Part shown: in pieces, positions 1 through 7,838 of the stretch
Numbering within the stretch: position 1 is the stretch's first letter
Layout of the letters: each line of letters starts with the position of its first letter
Assembly: GCF_004364125.1 (NCBI RefSeq)
Contig: NZ_SNZV01000003.1
Span: 372,001-436,000, forward strand
Direction: 5' to 3'
From: Sphingobacterium paludis
GTDB lineage: Bacteria > Bacteroidota > Bacteroidia > Sphingobacteriales > Sphingobacteriaceae
DNA: 64,000 nucleotides
Notes under the pieces: generated by a model
Seen by the model: the letters and a program-made list of their open reading frames with translations, nothing else
Database searches by the model: none
Told to the model about the DNA's origin: nothing
Made by a program: the position numbers and the translations under genes

Positions 1-243
1 ATCAGAACGCAAGGTAAAGTCGAACGACGCGCCTATACCACGGTCAATCCGCAAGGCGAAACCGTGCCCGTACGGGTTACCATAACCTTGCCGGACGGAA
101 GGACGCAGACCGTAAACGCCATAGGCCATACGACAACGCGAACAGAAAATAATGCCGGTGCAGAATTTACGGTTAACAGCCCGTATTATATTTTCGGGAT
201 TCCGGAAAATGAATCGAATAACAATCCGAACCTAAATAACTAG
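1..243 (+). CDS. C-terminal end of an unidentified protein (5' end outside window)
   Basis: The frame is open from base 1 to a TAG at 241-243, giving the last 80 residues of a protein that begins upstream. The visible part is hydrophilic, rich in Thr, Asn and Arg, with a stretch like an extracellular beta-sandwich (VRVTITLPDGRTQTV) and an Asn-rich tail ending NNNPNLNN. No family is recognised. A good terminator follows at 277-310, which supports a real gene end. It is transcribed toward the LacI gene and is probably not part of the pectin locus. Confidence 0.6.
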   Translation: MRTQGKVERRAYTTVNPQGETVPVRVTITLPDGRTQTVNAIGHTTTRTENNAGAEFTVNSPYYIFGIPENESNNNPNLNN

Positions 244-276
244 GAGGGCGGATAAATCGCGCCTGTACGTATATTC

Positions 277-310
277 ATTCCCCTGCCCTATGGTGGGGGA
301 ATTTTATTTT
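277..310 (+). terminator. Rho-independent terminator after the first partial gene
   Basis: Inverted repeat ATTCCCC (277-283) / GGGGAAT (296-302) followed by TTTATTTT. It lies 33 nt past the stop at 243 and overlaps the last codons of the convergent LacI gene. Confidence 0.7.
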
Positions 311-1314
311 CTTTCGATGAGTGTGGTCGGTAGTATCACCGTTTGAAAATCGGTAACTGTTTGCTTGGATTCAATTTGTTGGATAAGAAGTTCCGCTGCC
401 CGCTGTCCCATATCGAAAGCAGGCTGCCTTATGGCCGTAATCGTGGGCGAAAAGATATTCACCACTTTAGAATTGGTAAATCCAGCAATAATGATGCTGT
501 CAAGTTTCTGGCTATCCTGTTCGTTCATGGCTTGCAGATAGCCTGTTGTTAACTTGTCCCCCGATATGAAAATGCCGTCATAATCTTGATCGCGCAGTTC
601 TGTTACCACCTTTTCCAGTTCACCTTGGTGCAGGCCGCCATACTCGCAATATTTAACCAGTTCCGGATCAAAATCAAGGTTGTGGGCGAGCAAGCCCATT
701 TTATACCCTTCCAGACGTTCTTTGGTAATGGAGAGCTTTTTTGCGCCCGTTACATGCGCTATTCTTTTACATCCTTTTTTAGACAGATAGCGGACCGCTT
801 CATACCCACCTTGCTTATTGTCTGCAATCACTTTATGCGAACGAATCTGTGCAGGTACGCGGTCGAAAAACACAATGGGGAAACCCTTCGCCATGAGGTT
901 TTCAAGATAGGAGCAGTCGCTTGTTTCAGCCGATAGGGCCATCAGTAGCCCGTCGGTAGATCGCGAGTAAAGGTGTTCCACATTCAGGCGCTCCCGCTCC
1001 GCAGACTCATGCGTCTGCGAGATCACCACCTGATAGTTTTTGCTGTAAGCCACCGATTCGATGCCGTCAATTACTTGTGAAAAGAAATTATTAGCAATTT
1101 CACTGACAATGATACCGATACTGTAGCTTTTGCGCTCTTTCAAGCTGCGGGCGATGGGGTTTGCTCGGTAATTGATCTTTTCTGCATAGGCCAATACGAT
1201 TTGCTTTGTTTCCGTGCTTATCTCGTAACTATCCCGCAATGCCCGAGAGACCGTTGAAGGAGAGAGGTTTAAAGCCCTGGCAATATCTTTTATCGTGTAG
1301 TTTTCGAACGCCAT
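304..1314 (-). CDS. LacI-family transcriptional regulator
   Basis: A 336-residue protein with an N-terminal LacI helix-turn-helix (YTIKDIARALNLSPSTVSRAL, residues about 6-26), a hinge, and a periplasmic-binding-protein-like sensor domain (from about residue 60: SIGIIVSEIANNFFSQVIDGIE) covering the rest. Length is normal for the family. It sits at the edge of the pectin/galacturonate locus in the same orientation as the catabolic genes, so it is the best local candidate for the regulator binding the CGTTAYCGGYAACG palindromes found in the locus. The effector (for example galacturonate or KDG) is inference. The ATG at 1314 lies directly before the HTH, as usual. Confidence 0.9.
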   Translation of the reverse strand: MAFENYTIKDIARALNLSPSTVSRALRDSYEISTETKQIVLAYAEKINYRANPIARSLKERKSYSIGIIVSEIANNFFSQVIDGIESVAYSKNYQVVISQTHESAERERLNVEHLYSRSTDGLLMALSAETSDCSYLENLMAKGFPIVFFDRVPAQIRSHKVIADNKQGGYEAVRYLSKKGCKRIAHVTGAKKLSITKERLEGYKMGLLAHNLDFDPELVKYCEYGGLHQGELEKVVTELRDQDYDGIFISGDKLTTGYLQAMNEQDSQKLDSIIIAGFTNSKVVNIFSPTITAIRQPAFDMGQRAAELLIQQIESKQTVTDFQTVILPTTLIERK

Positions 1315-1383
1315 GTGAGTAAAATTACGTAATGATACCCAAAATAGACGAGAAAGCCAAGCTTGCTGGAGCTTACTCGAATA

Positions 1384-1413
1384 CGTGCGGGCAACATTGC
1401 TGTTACCCGCACG
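1384..1413 (-). terminator. Strong hairpin after gapN, no U-tract
   Basis: Arms CGTGCGGGCAACA (1384-1396) and TGTTACCCGCACG (1401-1413) pair over 13 positions with one mismatch around a 4-nt loop. It lies 11 nt past the gapN stop. Neither strand carries a convincing T-run after the stem, so it may protect the 3' end or pause polymerase rather than act as an intrinsic terminator. Confidence 0.5.
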
Positions 1414-1424
1414 AAAAGAGAAAA

Positions 1425-3044
1425 TTAAAAAATATACTTTGTGCTCAGGAAATTTGAACTGTCGTCGCGAACAATTTCGTTCAATAATTTCTTGTTCTTG
1501 TCCGTATTTTTGGTGGCTACCAACGACCGTATCGAGAACGAGCGCAAGGCGTCGACAACAGACAAGGTACCCTCGGCGCTATCTTTGCGGCCGGTAAACG
1601 GAAAAGTGTCTGGCCCGCGCTGGCATTGGGCGTTGATATTTACTCGGCTCACTTGGTTTACCAATGGATCAATCAAAGAGGATATAACCGCTGCATTATT
1701 ACTGAAAATACTAACCTGCTGCCCGTGCGAAGATTCGATAAGGTATTCGATTGGCTCTTCTAAGTCGTCAAATGGAACGACAGGAATAACCGGCCCAAAT
1801 TGCTCTTCGCGGTACAGCTTCATCTGCGCATTGACCGGGTAGACGATAGCCGGATAGAAGAAAGATTCTACGGTTTCGCCGCCATGCTCATTAACAACCT
1901 TCGCGCCGTGGCTTCTCGCATCTTCCAGGCATTCGGTCAAATAAGCGGGCTTATTGACTTCCGGTAGCGGTGTTAACGCAACGCCCTTTTCCCAAGGCAT
2001 GCCATACTTCAACTTCCCTACTTCTGCACTTAGCCTTTTCAAAAATTCCTGTGCAATACTTCTATGCACGTAAATAATCTTCAATGCCGTACAGCGCTGT
2101 CCGTTGAACGACAAGGAGCCTAATACGGTTTCCGAAACAGCCAGATCTAGATCTGCGTCTTTGGTGATAATGGCGGCATTTTTTGCATCCAACCCTAAAA
2201 TAGCACGTAAGCGGTTTACACGGGGGTGCAACTTCTTCAACTCATCAGCCACTCGGCTTGATCCGATCAGCGTCAAAACATTGATTTTGCCGGACTGCAT
2301 CAATTGCGGAACAATTTTGTTTCCACGACCGTAAATCGTGTTGACAACACCTTTTGGAAAGCTGCTGCGGAAGGCATCTAACAAAGGATAGTGCAAAAGC
2401 GTACCGTGTTTCGGTGGTTTGAATAAAAGTGTATTACCCATAATGAGGGCAGGAATAAGTGTGGTAAAGGTTTCGTTCAATGGGTAGTTGAATGGTCCCA
2501 TACACAGCACAACGCCCAGTGGCGAACGTCTTATTTGCGCGATGATACCCTGCTCAATCTGGAAACGCGAAGAGTCGCGATCGACATCTTTCAAGGCATC
2601 GATCGTGGCATATATGTATTCCACGGTTCTGTCAAATTCTTTCACAGAATCAGTGAACGATTTCCCAATCTCCCACATGATGAGCTTGACGACGATATCT
2701 TTCTTATCAATCATCTTCTGCGTAAAGCGGTCCACACAGGCAATCCGGTCAGCGACGCTCATCGTGGGCCATTCGCCGCGGCCATTGTCATATGCTTTCA
2801 CCGCTGCGTCTAAAGCTTCCATAGATTCTTTCTCGGTACATACCGGATAACTGCCGATGCGCTTTCGTTGAAGCCCATCTTTTGTTTTCACACAGATCGG
2901 AGAAAACACCTCACTAACCTGGCCCGTCCAGGGCAACATCTCACCATTCGACAAGAACTCGCGTTGATCGATTTGCTCTTGTAATGCATATTCGGCGGGG
3001 ATATCTTCCTCCCCGTAAAATATGCTTTCTAAATCTAACTCCAT
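1425..3044 (-). CDS. gapN: NADP-dependent glyceraldehyde-3-phosphate dehydrogenase, GapN-like ALDH
   Basis: A 539-residue aldehyde dehydrogenase-superfamily protein. GapN-type features are visible: FNYPLNETFTTLIPALIMGN, KPPKHG, the catalytic Cys in FNGQRCTALK, and the C-terminal FPFTGRKDSAEGTLS. GapN oxidises glyceraldehyde-3-phosphate directly to 3-phosphoglycerate with NADP+, skipping the 1,3-bisphosphoglycerate step. Here it would use the GAP released by the KDPG aldolase encoded at 4750 and supply NADPH. Oddity: where most ALDHs have the general-base Glu in ELGGK, this protein reads GLDAK, so that Glu is Gly. The gene lies 38 nt downstream of exuT in the same direction and is probably co-transcribed. 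Substrate assignment is by similarity only. Confidence 0.8.
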   Translation of the reverse strand: MELDLESIFYGEEDIPAEYALQEQIDQREFLSNGEMLPWTGQVSEVFSPICVKTKDGLQRKRIGSYPVCTEKESMEALDAAVKAYDNGRGEWPTMSVADRIACVDRFTQKMIDKKDIVVKLIMWEIGKSFTDSVKEFDRTVEYIYATIDALKDVDRDSSRFQIEQGIIAQIRRSPLGVVLCMGPFNYPLNETFTTLIPALIMGNTLLFKPPKHGTLLHYPLLDAFRSSFPKGVVNTIYGRGNKIVPQLMQSGKINVLTLIGSSRVADELKKLHPRVNRLRAILGLDAKNAAIITKDADLDLAVSETVLGSLSFNGQRCTALKIIYVHRSIAQEFLKRLSAEVGKLKYGMPWEKGVALTPLPEVNKPAYLTECLEDARSHGAKVVNEHGGETVESFFYPAIVYPVNAQMKLYREEQFGPVIPVVPFDDLEEPIEYLIESSHGQQVSIFSNNAAVISSLIDPLVNQVSRVNINAQCQRGPDTFPFTGRKDSAEGTLSVVDALRSFSIRSLVATKNTDKNKKLLNEIVRDDSSNFLSTKYIF

Positions 3045-3082
3045 TGTTAAAACTATTTAGGTATTAAAATAAGTCGATGTGG

Positions 3083-4531
3083 TTAATCTTTGATCAACTC
3101 CATGCGCGGCACCAGGCTTTTCATGACTACCCAAGCAATCAAGTAAGCAACAGCGCAGAAGGAGAACACAATAAAGTAGCCAGCCTCTTCACCTTGAAAA
3201 TTCAAAAATGTCATTTGCGTTTCCTTTGCATGATCAAACAATTTTCCAGAGAAAAAATTGATAAACGTGGAGCCCACGCCACCAGCAAGCCCACCGATAC
3301 CGGTCACCGTAGCTATCGCACGTCGCGGAAACATATCTCCGACAGTCGAGAAGATGTTGGCAGACCAAGATTGGTGTGCCGCACCCGCCAATCCGATTAG
3401 CAAAACAGGGATCCAATACGAAATATGGCCTAAGGGCTGCGCGAATAATACAGTCAAGGGAACGAAGGCAAAGATGAGCATGGATTTCATGCGCCCGTCA
3501 TAAGGGTTTAATCCTTTCTTATCGACAAAGTATGTCGGTAGCCAGCCACCGATAATCGATAGTAAGGTGATCAGATACAATACGAAAATAGCGAGTTGCC
3601 CTTCCGTGTCTGACGATTTAATATCATACACGGCGGAAAGATAGGCTGGCATCCAAAACAGGAAAAACCACCAAACACCATCTGTCATAAACTTACCAAA
3701 AGCAAAGGCCCACGTTTGCTTGTATTTGAAGCATGTAGCCAAAGACATTTTCTTTTTCACGACAGGGACAGCCATTTCCGGCGTTGTCTCTTCTTCATGA
3801 TCGCCATCCTGCATGATGTATACCAGCTCGGCGGCATTTACTTTTGGATTTCGATGTGGCTTATTGTACAAGAAGACCCAAAATCCCATCCAGACAAAGC
3901 CTAATGCACCAATAATAATGAAAGACATCTCCCAACCCCAATAGGCTGCGATGACAGGAATAGAGAGGGGAGCAGCCAGGGCACCTATAGTTGCGCCGGC
4001 ATTAAAGATACTGGTCGCTAAGGCACGATCTTTTTTTGGAAAGTACTCCGCAGTAGCTTTGATGGCAGCTGGAAAATTTCCCGCCTCGCCCACGGCTAAA
4101 ACAAAACGCGCAAAAATGAACAATACGACACTGACATTGATAACTCGGGCTACGTCTTGAACTTGGCCAATGGCATGTTTTGCGCCTTCAAAGCCCACAA
4201 ACCATTCGCCGGCCACGATTCCTGAGGTTGCAATACCACAGAATGCATGCAATATCGCCCCCAATGACCATACGCCAATAGCCCAAAGAAACCCCTTTTT
4301 GGTATCCATCCAGTCCACAAAAGGCCCTGCAAATAGCATACTTACAGCGTAGAAAATGGAAAACAAGGCTGTAATCAGTCCATAATCACTGTTAGTCCAG
4401 TGAAATTCTGGACTAATAAAATCTTTCCAGGTCAGGGATAGCACCTGCCTGTCCATATAGTTTATCGTGGTCGCAAAAAACAGGAGGGCGCAGATCGTCC
4501 ACCTGTAGTTTCCCTTTTTTTCATTAGTCAT
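3083..4531 (-). CDS. exuT: Hexuronate/galacturonate MFS transporter
   Basis: A 482-residue inner-membrane permease of the major facilitator superfamily, anion:cation symporter (ExuT/GudP) type. The N-terminal stretch RWTICALLFFATTINYMDRQ is the typical first helix of this group. About 12 hydrophobic segments are present, with a hydrophilic central loop containing EEETTPE. Its neighbours (KDPG aldolase, KDG kinase, uronate isomerase, altronate genes) point to galacturonate or a related uronate as substrate. It would take up monomers released in the periplasm after SusCD import. A TAATTTTG -7 candidate lies at 4569-4576, giving a leader of about 30 nt. Confidence 0.88.
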   Translation of the reverse strand: MTNEKKGNYRWTICALLFFATTINYMDRQVLSLTWKDFISPEFHWTNSDYGLITALFSIFYAVSMLFAGPFVDWMDTKKGFLWAIGVWSLGAILHAFCGIATSGIVAGEWFVGFEGAKHAIGQVQDVARVINVSVVLFIFARFVLAVGEAGNFPAAIKATAEYFPKKDRALATSIFNAGATIGALAAPLSIPVIAAYWGWEMSFIIIGALGFVWMGFWVFLYNKPHRNPKVNAAELVYIMQDGDHEEETTPEMAVPVVKKKMSLATCFKYKQTWAFAFGKFMTDGVWWFFLFWMPAYLSAVYDIKSSDTEGQLAIFVLYLITLLSIIGGWLPTYFVDKKGLNPYDGRMKSMLIFAFVPLTVLFAQPLGHISYWIPVLLIGLAGAAHQSWSANIFSTVGDMFPRRAIATVTGIGGLAGGVGSTFINFFSGKLFDHAKETQMTFLNFQGEEAGYFIVFSFCAVAYLIAWVVMKSLVPRMELIKD

Positions 4532-4568
4532 TGGTAGCTTGGAAATTAAAATGTTAAAATAAAAATAT

Positions 4569-4576
4569 CAAAATTA
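4569..4576 (-). promoter_or_regulatory. Candidate -7 element for exuT-gapN
   Basis: On the minus strand this reads TAATTTTG, a full match to the Bacteroidota TAnnTTTG element, 38 nt before the exuT ATG. No good TTTG is found 19-21 nt upstream, so it rests on the -7 match alone. Confidence 0.35.
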
Positions 4577-4635
4577 TGGTTTACGACGTATGTGTTGATG
4601 TGCTTTCTAAAAAAGGTATGATGGCCTATAAAATC

Positions 4636-4722
4636 CGTCATCGCAAGAACTTGTAACAACGCAATCAGCATGGTGTTAACGATAAGATTGCGTCGTCATT
4701 TGGGCGCTATAGTACCATGACG
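4636..4722. repeat. Degenerate inverted-repeat element upstream of exuT
   Basis: The segment begins CGTCATCGCAAGAAC, carries an inner inverted repeat ACGCAATC (4659-4666) / GATTGCGT (4686-4693), and ends CATGACG. The order of motifs (CGTCAT.GC..GAA, .CAATC, AAGATTGC.TCGTC, ATGACG) parallels the dyad element at 59622-59783, so it may be a decayed relative. An alternative reading is a LacI-type operator with a 1-nt deletion at 4675-4692 (minus strand CGCAATC then TTATCGTTAAC). Confidence 0.4.
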
Positions 4723-4749
4723 ATAGCCTCCAGCTTTTCAGACGGGTTT

Positions 4750-5400
4750 TTAACTTTGTTGCGCCTGTTTTACCAAGGACAAAGCTTGCGTTGTTCGTTC
4801 TGCGAGTCCATCTACGCGCTTAGGATCAATTAGCTTGCTGCCCATGCCGACGGCACAAACCCCTGCTTTGAACCATGATTGGAGGTTTTCCAGCTCTAGA
4901 TCTACGCCGCCCGTGGGCATAAAAAGTTGGCCTTTGAACAATTCTCGGATGGCGGATAAAAAGCCGGGTCCGAGAATATTGGCCGGAAAAAGCTTAATCA
5001 GCGAAGCTCCATGTGTTTGCGCAAGCGTGATTTCCGTTGGCGTCATACAGCCTGGAATCCATAAAAGCTCCTCTTGATGAACAAGTTCGCCGACGGCAGG
5101 CGTAACAATGGGCGCCACAATAAAGTCTGCCCCCAGTGCGATAAACTGGCTAGCCTCGTCCGTATTTTTTATGGTGCCAATGCCTAAATGTAAACCGGGC
5201 ATTTCTGCATCGCGGGCCGCCAGCAATGCTTCAAATACCGCTGGGGCTTCGCTTCCACGATTGGTGAATTCGAAAACGCGGATGCCCGCTTGATACAATG
5301 TGCGCACGATATGCACGCTCTCTTGCACGTCGGTGTGAAAAAATAAAGGAAGCATCCCTTGTGTTGAAATAGCGTCTAAGACCTCTTTTCTTTTAGTCAT
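4750..5400 (-). CDS. eda: KDPG / 4-hydroxy-2-oxoglutarate aldolase
   Basis: A 216-residue class I aldolase that cleaves 2-keto-3-deoxy-6-phosphogluconate to pyruvate and glyceraldehyde-3-phosphate. The family landmarks are present: the Glu in RVFEFTNRG (about residue 43), GIGTIKN, the Schiff-base Lys in LIKLFPAN (about residue 136), and the phosphate-binding PTGGV. Length is standard. It is the last step of the galacturonate isomerase pathway. The start overlaps the 3' end of the KDG kinase gene by 8 nt, so the two are one transcript and probably translationally coupled. Confidence 0.93.
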   Translation of the reverse strand: MTKRKEVLDAISTQGMLPLFFHTDVQESVHIVRTLYQAGIRVFEFTNRGSEAPAVFEALLAARDAEMPGLHLGIGTIKNTDEASQFIALGADFIVAPIVTPAVGELVHQEELLWIPGCMTPTEITLAQTHGASLIKLFPANILGPGFLSAIRELFKGQLFMPTGGVDLELENLQSWFKAGVCAVGMGSKLIDPKRVDGLAERTTQALSLVKQAQQS

Positions 5401-6424
5401 GTTTTATTCTTTTTTCTATGGTTGATGCCGAACTTACGGTCGCATCACTTGGAATAAATAATTTATCGTAGGCTGCTGCTGTCGCAAACTCAAGCGTATC
5501 GCTAGCCGTACGTTCGTGATAAAGCCCGTAGATCAATCCTGCCATAAAGCAGTCACCACTACCTACTTTATCGATAATGTTTTCCGAAAGATACTCATTT
5601 GATACCAAAAGGGCATCCTGCACATACAGGGATGTGTAGTATTTTATGCCTTTCTCAAAATGGTTAAAACGGAACGTATTCGCAACATACTGACAGTTTG
5701 TATAACGGTCAGTAATCTCTTTGCTGGTTTTGGCCGCTTGTTCGAGCAAGGCTTCTTTTGGATACTCCAGCTGATCAACCTTAAACAGCTCATCAAGGCT
5801 TATTCCGAGCATCTTGTGTGCGGCCCAGATATTACCCATAATAAGCTTGCAATGTGCCGCTAGGTCCGGTATTACATCAATAGGATCTTTACCATATTTC
5901 CAAAGCTTAGCGCGATAGTTCAGATCCAGCGAAACGGTAATTCCTTTTTCCTTGGCCGCAAGCACAGCGTCCAAGCATATTTCCGCGAGCTCAACACCTA
6001 TGGCAGGGCAGATAGCGGAGAAATGAAACCAGGTCACGCCATGAAAAACAGTGTCCCAGTTTATATCATTTCTTTTCAGATTCGCAAAGGAAGAACCAGC
6101 ACGATCGTATACTACCCCCGCATTTTTTACATCCTTGCCCTTCGGCAAGTAGTATATTCCTATCCGATCGCCTTGCCAACGCATGGGCTCGAGGTTCACC
6201 CCTTTGTTGTGCAGATGCTGCGCAATGCCCTCGCTGATGGCATTTCGGGGCATCGCCGAGAGGTAGGAGGAAGGCACCTCCCAGAGGGAAAGCGCCGTAG
6301 CAACGTTAAGTTCGGCTCCGCCAATGTAAAATGGCAAGGCCCCTTCGGCTACCCAATCCGTCGCCAGGTCTGGACAGATACGTAAGAGGATTTCCCCGAA
6401 ACTGAGCACGTTTCCGCTATGCAT
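5393..6424 (-). CDS. kdgK: 2-keto-3-deoxygluconate kinase, PfkB family
   Basis: A 343-residue ribokinase/PfkB-family sugar kinase that would phosphorylate KDG to KDPG. N-terminal signature: ILLRICPD followed by the GGAELNVATALS substrate-binding region. The C-terminal ATP site and catalytic Asp lie in DKVGSGDCFMAGL (about residues 286-298), with GSGD in place of the more common GAGD. The gene shares one base with uxaC upstream and 8 nt with eda downstream. Both pathway branches converge here: saturated galacturonate via UxaCBA and unsaturated uronates via KduI/KduD. Confidence 0.88.
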   Translation of the reverse strand: MHSGNVLSFGEILLRICPDLATDWVAEGALPFYIGGAELNVATALSLWEVPSSYLSAMPRNAISEGIAQHLHNKGVNLEPMRWQGDRIGIYYLPKGKDVKNAGVVYDRAGSSFANLKRNDINWDTVFHGVTWFHFSAICPAIGVELAEICLDAVLAAKEKGITVSLDLNYRAKLWKYGKDPIDVIPDLAAHCKLIMGNIWAAHKMLGISLDELFKVDQLEYPKEALLEQAAKTSKEITDRYTNCQYVANTFRFNHFEKGIKYYTSLYVQDALLVSNEYLSENIIDKVGSGDCFMAGLIYGLYHERTASDTLEFATAAAYDKLFIPSDATVSSASTIEKRIKHD

Positions 6425-7827
6425 TATTTAAAATTAAAGTATTCTTTTGCATTGTTGTAGCTGATGTCGCTTACAATTTTGCCAATCCATTCCAAATCAT
6501 TTGGCAATTCGCCTTTCTCGATATCCTCACCGAAAATATCACAGATCAGTCTTCTGAAATATTCATGCCTTGGAAATGATAAAAAGCTGCGCGAATCGGT
6601 AAGCATACCCACCAAACGGCTTAGTAAACCCATGTTGGATAGTGCGTTGATCTGTTTGGTCATACCATCTTTCTGATCCAAAAACCACCAAGCCGATCCA
6701 AATTGTACTTTCCCTTTTATCGAGCCGTCGTTGAAATTGCCGATCATCGTGGCCATCAATTCGTTATCCGCTGGATTTAAGTTGTAAAGAATCGTTTTGG
6801 CCAAGCGATCTTGGTTGTCTAAGCGGTTTAAGAATTTAGACAACGCCCGTGCTTGAGAGAAATCGCCGATTGAATCCCAACCGGTATCGGGGCCGTTTAC
6901 GCGCAGCATGCGTGCGTTGTTGTTGCGTAAAGCGCCCAAGTGATATTGCTGCACCCAGCCTTTTTCATGATCCCATTCTGCAAATTGGACCAACATGGCC
7001 GATTTGAACTTTAGGTTCTCGCTATAGCTTAAAGCTTGCTTCGCACGGATCTTCTGAAAAATAGCTGCGATCTCTTCGTCCGTGTAATCTTCGGCATAAA
7101 TCTGCTCCAACCCGTGATCCGAAACCGAACAGCCATTTTCTGCGAAGAAGTCATGCCGGCTCTTCAAAGCATCAAGGTACTCATGGTAGCTTCCGATTGA
7201 TGTATTCGTAACCGACTCTACCTGATCGATATAAGCGTTTAGGGCATCCACGTCATCCGCGTTCATCGCTTTGTCTGGTCGAAAGGCCGGTAACATCTTT
7301 AGGCTATTTTGCGCTGCGGCAAACTGCTGGTGGAAGTTGAGCGCATCGATAGGGTCATCTGTCGTACACACGACTTCTACATTCATCTTTTGTAAAAGAC
7401 CGCGAACGTCATAACCTGGCTCAGCAAGCTTCGCTGCCGTTTCTTCATATATTTTCTCCGCAGTCTTCGGCGACAGCAGATCGGTGATACCAAAATACCG
7501 CTGCAACTCCAGGTGCGTCCAATGGTATAAGGGGTTACGCAAGGTGTAGGGCACTGTTTCTGCCCATTTTAAGAACTTGTCTTTGTCAGAAGCATCACCC
7601 GTGATGTATTGCTCATTTACACCATTGGCGCGCATAGCCCGCCACTTGTAGTGGTCGCCGTTTAGCCACACCTGGCTGATGTTATCAAAGCGGCTGTTAT
7701 TCGCGATCTGCTCTGGAATTAAATGGTTATGATAGTCAATGATGGGCAGGTGCTTTGCAAATTGATGATAAAGATCCTGCGCCGTTTTGCTCTGTAATAA
7801 AAAGTTTTCGTCTAAAAATGCTTTCAT
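6424..7827 (-). CDS. uxaC: Uronate (glucuronate/galacturonate) isomerase
   Basis: A 467-residue amidohydrolase-fold enzyme converting D-galacturonate to D-tagaturonate (or glucuronate to fructuronate). The metal-site HxH is in IIDYHNHL near residue 35. Other family stretches are WTHLELQRYFGI, DGSIKGKVQFGSAWWF and the C-terminal LTDSRSFLSFPRHEYFRR. The ATG at 7827 was chosen: it gives the usual N-terminus MKAFLDENFLLQS and the usual length, and lies 11 nt after the uxaA stop, whereas the upstream possible start at 7863 would overlap uxaA. It belongs to the uxaB-uxaA-uxaC-kdgK-eda run. Confidence 0.95.
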   Translation of the reverse strand: MKAFLDENFLLQSKTAQDLYHQFAKHLPIIDYHNHLIPEQIANNSRFDNISQVWLNGDHYKWRAMRANGVNEQYITGDASDKDKFLKWAETVPYTLRNPLYHWTHLELQRYFGITDLLSPKTAEKIYEETAAKLAEPGYDVRGLLQKMNVEVVCTTDDPIDALNFHQQFAAAQNSLKMLPAFRPDKAMNADDVDALNAYIDQVESVTNTSIGSYHEYLDALKSRHDFFAENGCSVSDHGLEQIYAEDYTDEEIAAIFQKIRAKQALSYSENLKFKSAMLVQFAEWDHEKGWVQQYHLGALRNNNARMLRVNGPDTGWDSIGDFSQARALSKFLNRLDNQDRLAKTILYNLNPADNELMATMIGNFNDGSIKGKVQFGSAWWFLDQKDGMTKQINALSNMGLLSRLVGMLTDSRSFLSFPRHEYFRRLICDIFGEDIEKGELPNDLEWIGKIVSDISYNNAKEYFNFK

Positions 7828-7838
7828 GCTTGTTGTTG

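Noticed and set aside
4675..4692. LacI-type operator upstream of exuT
   Set aside because: Needs a 1-nt deletion and does not fit promoter spacing; better explained as part of a decayed repeat, so only mentioned there.
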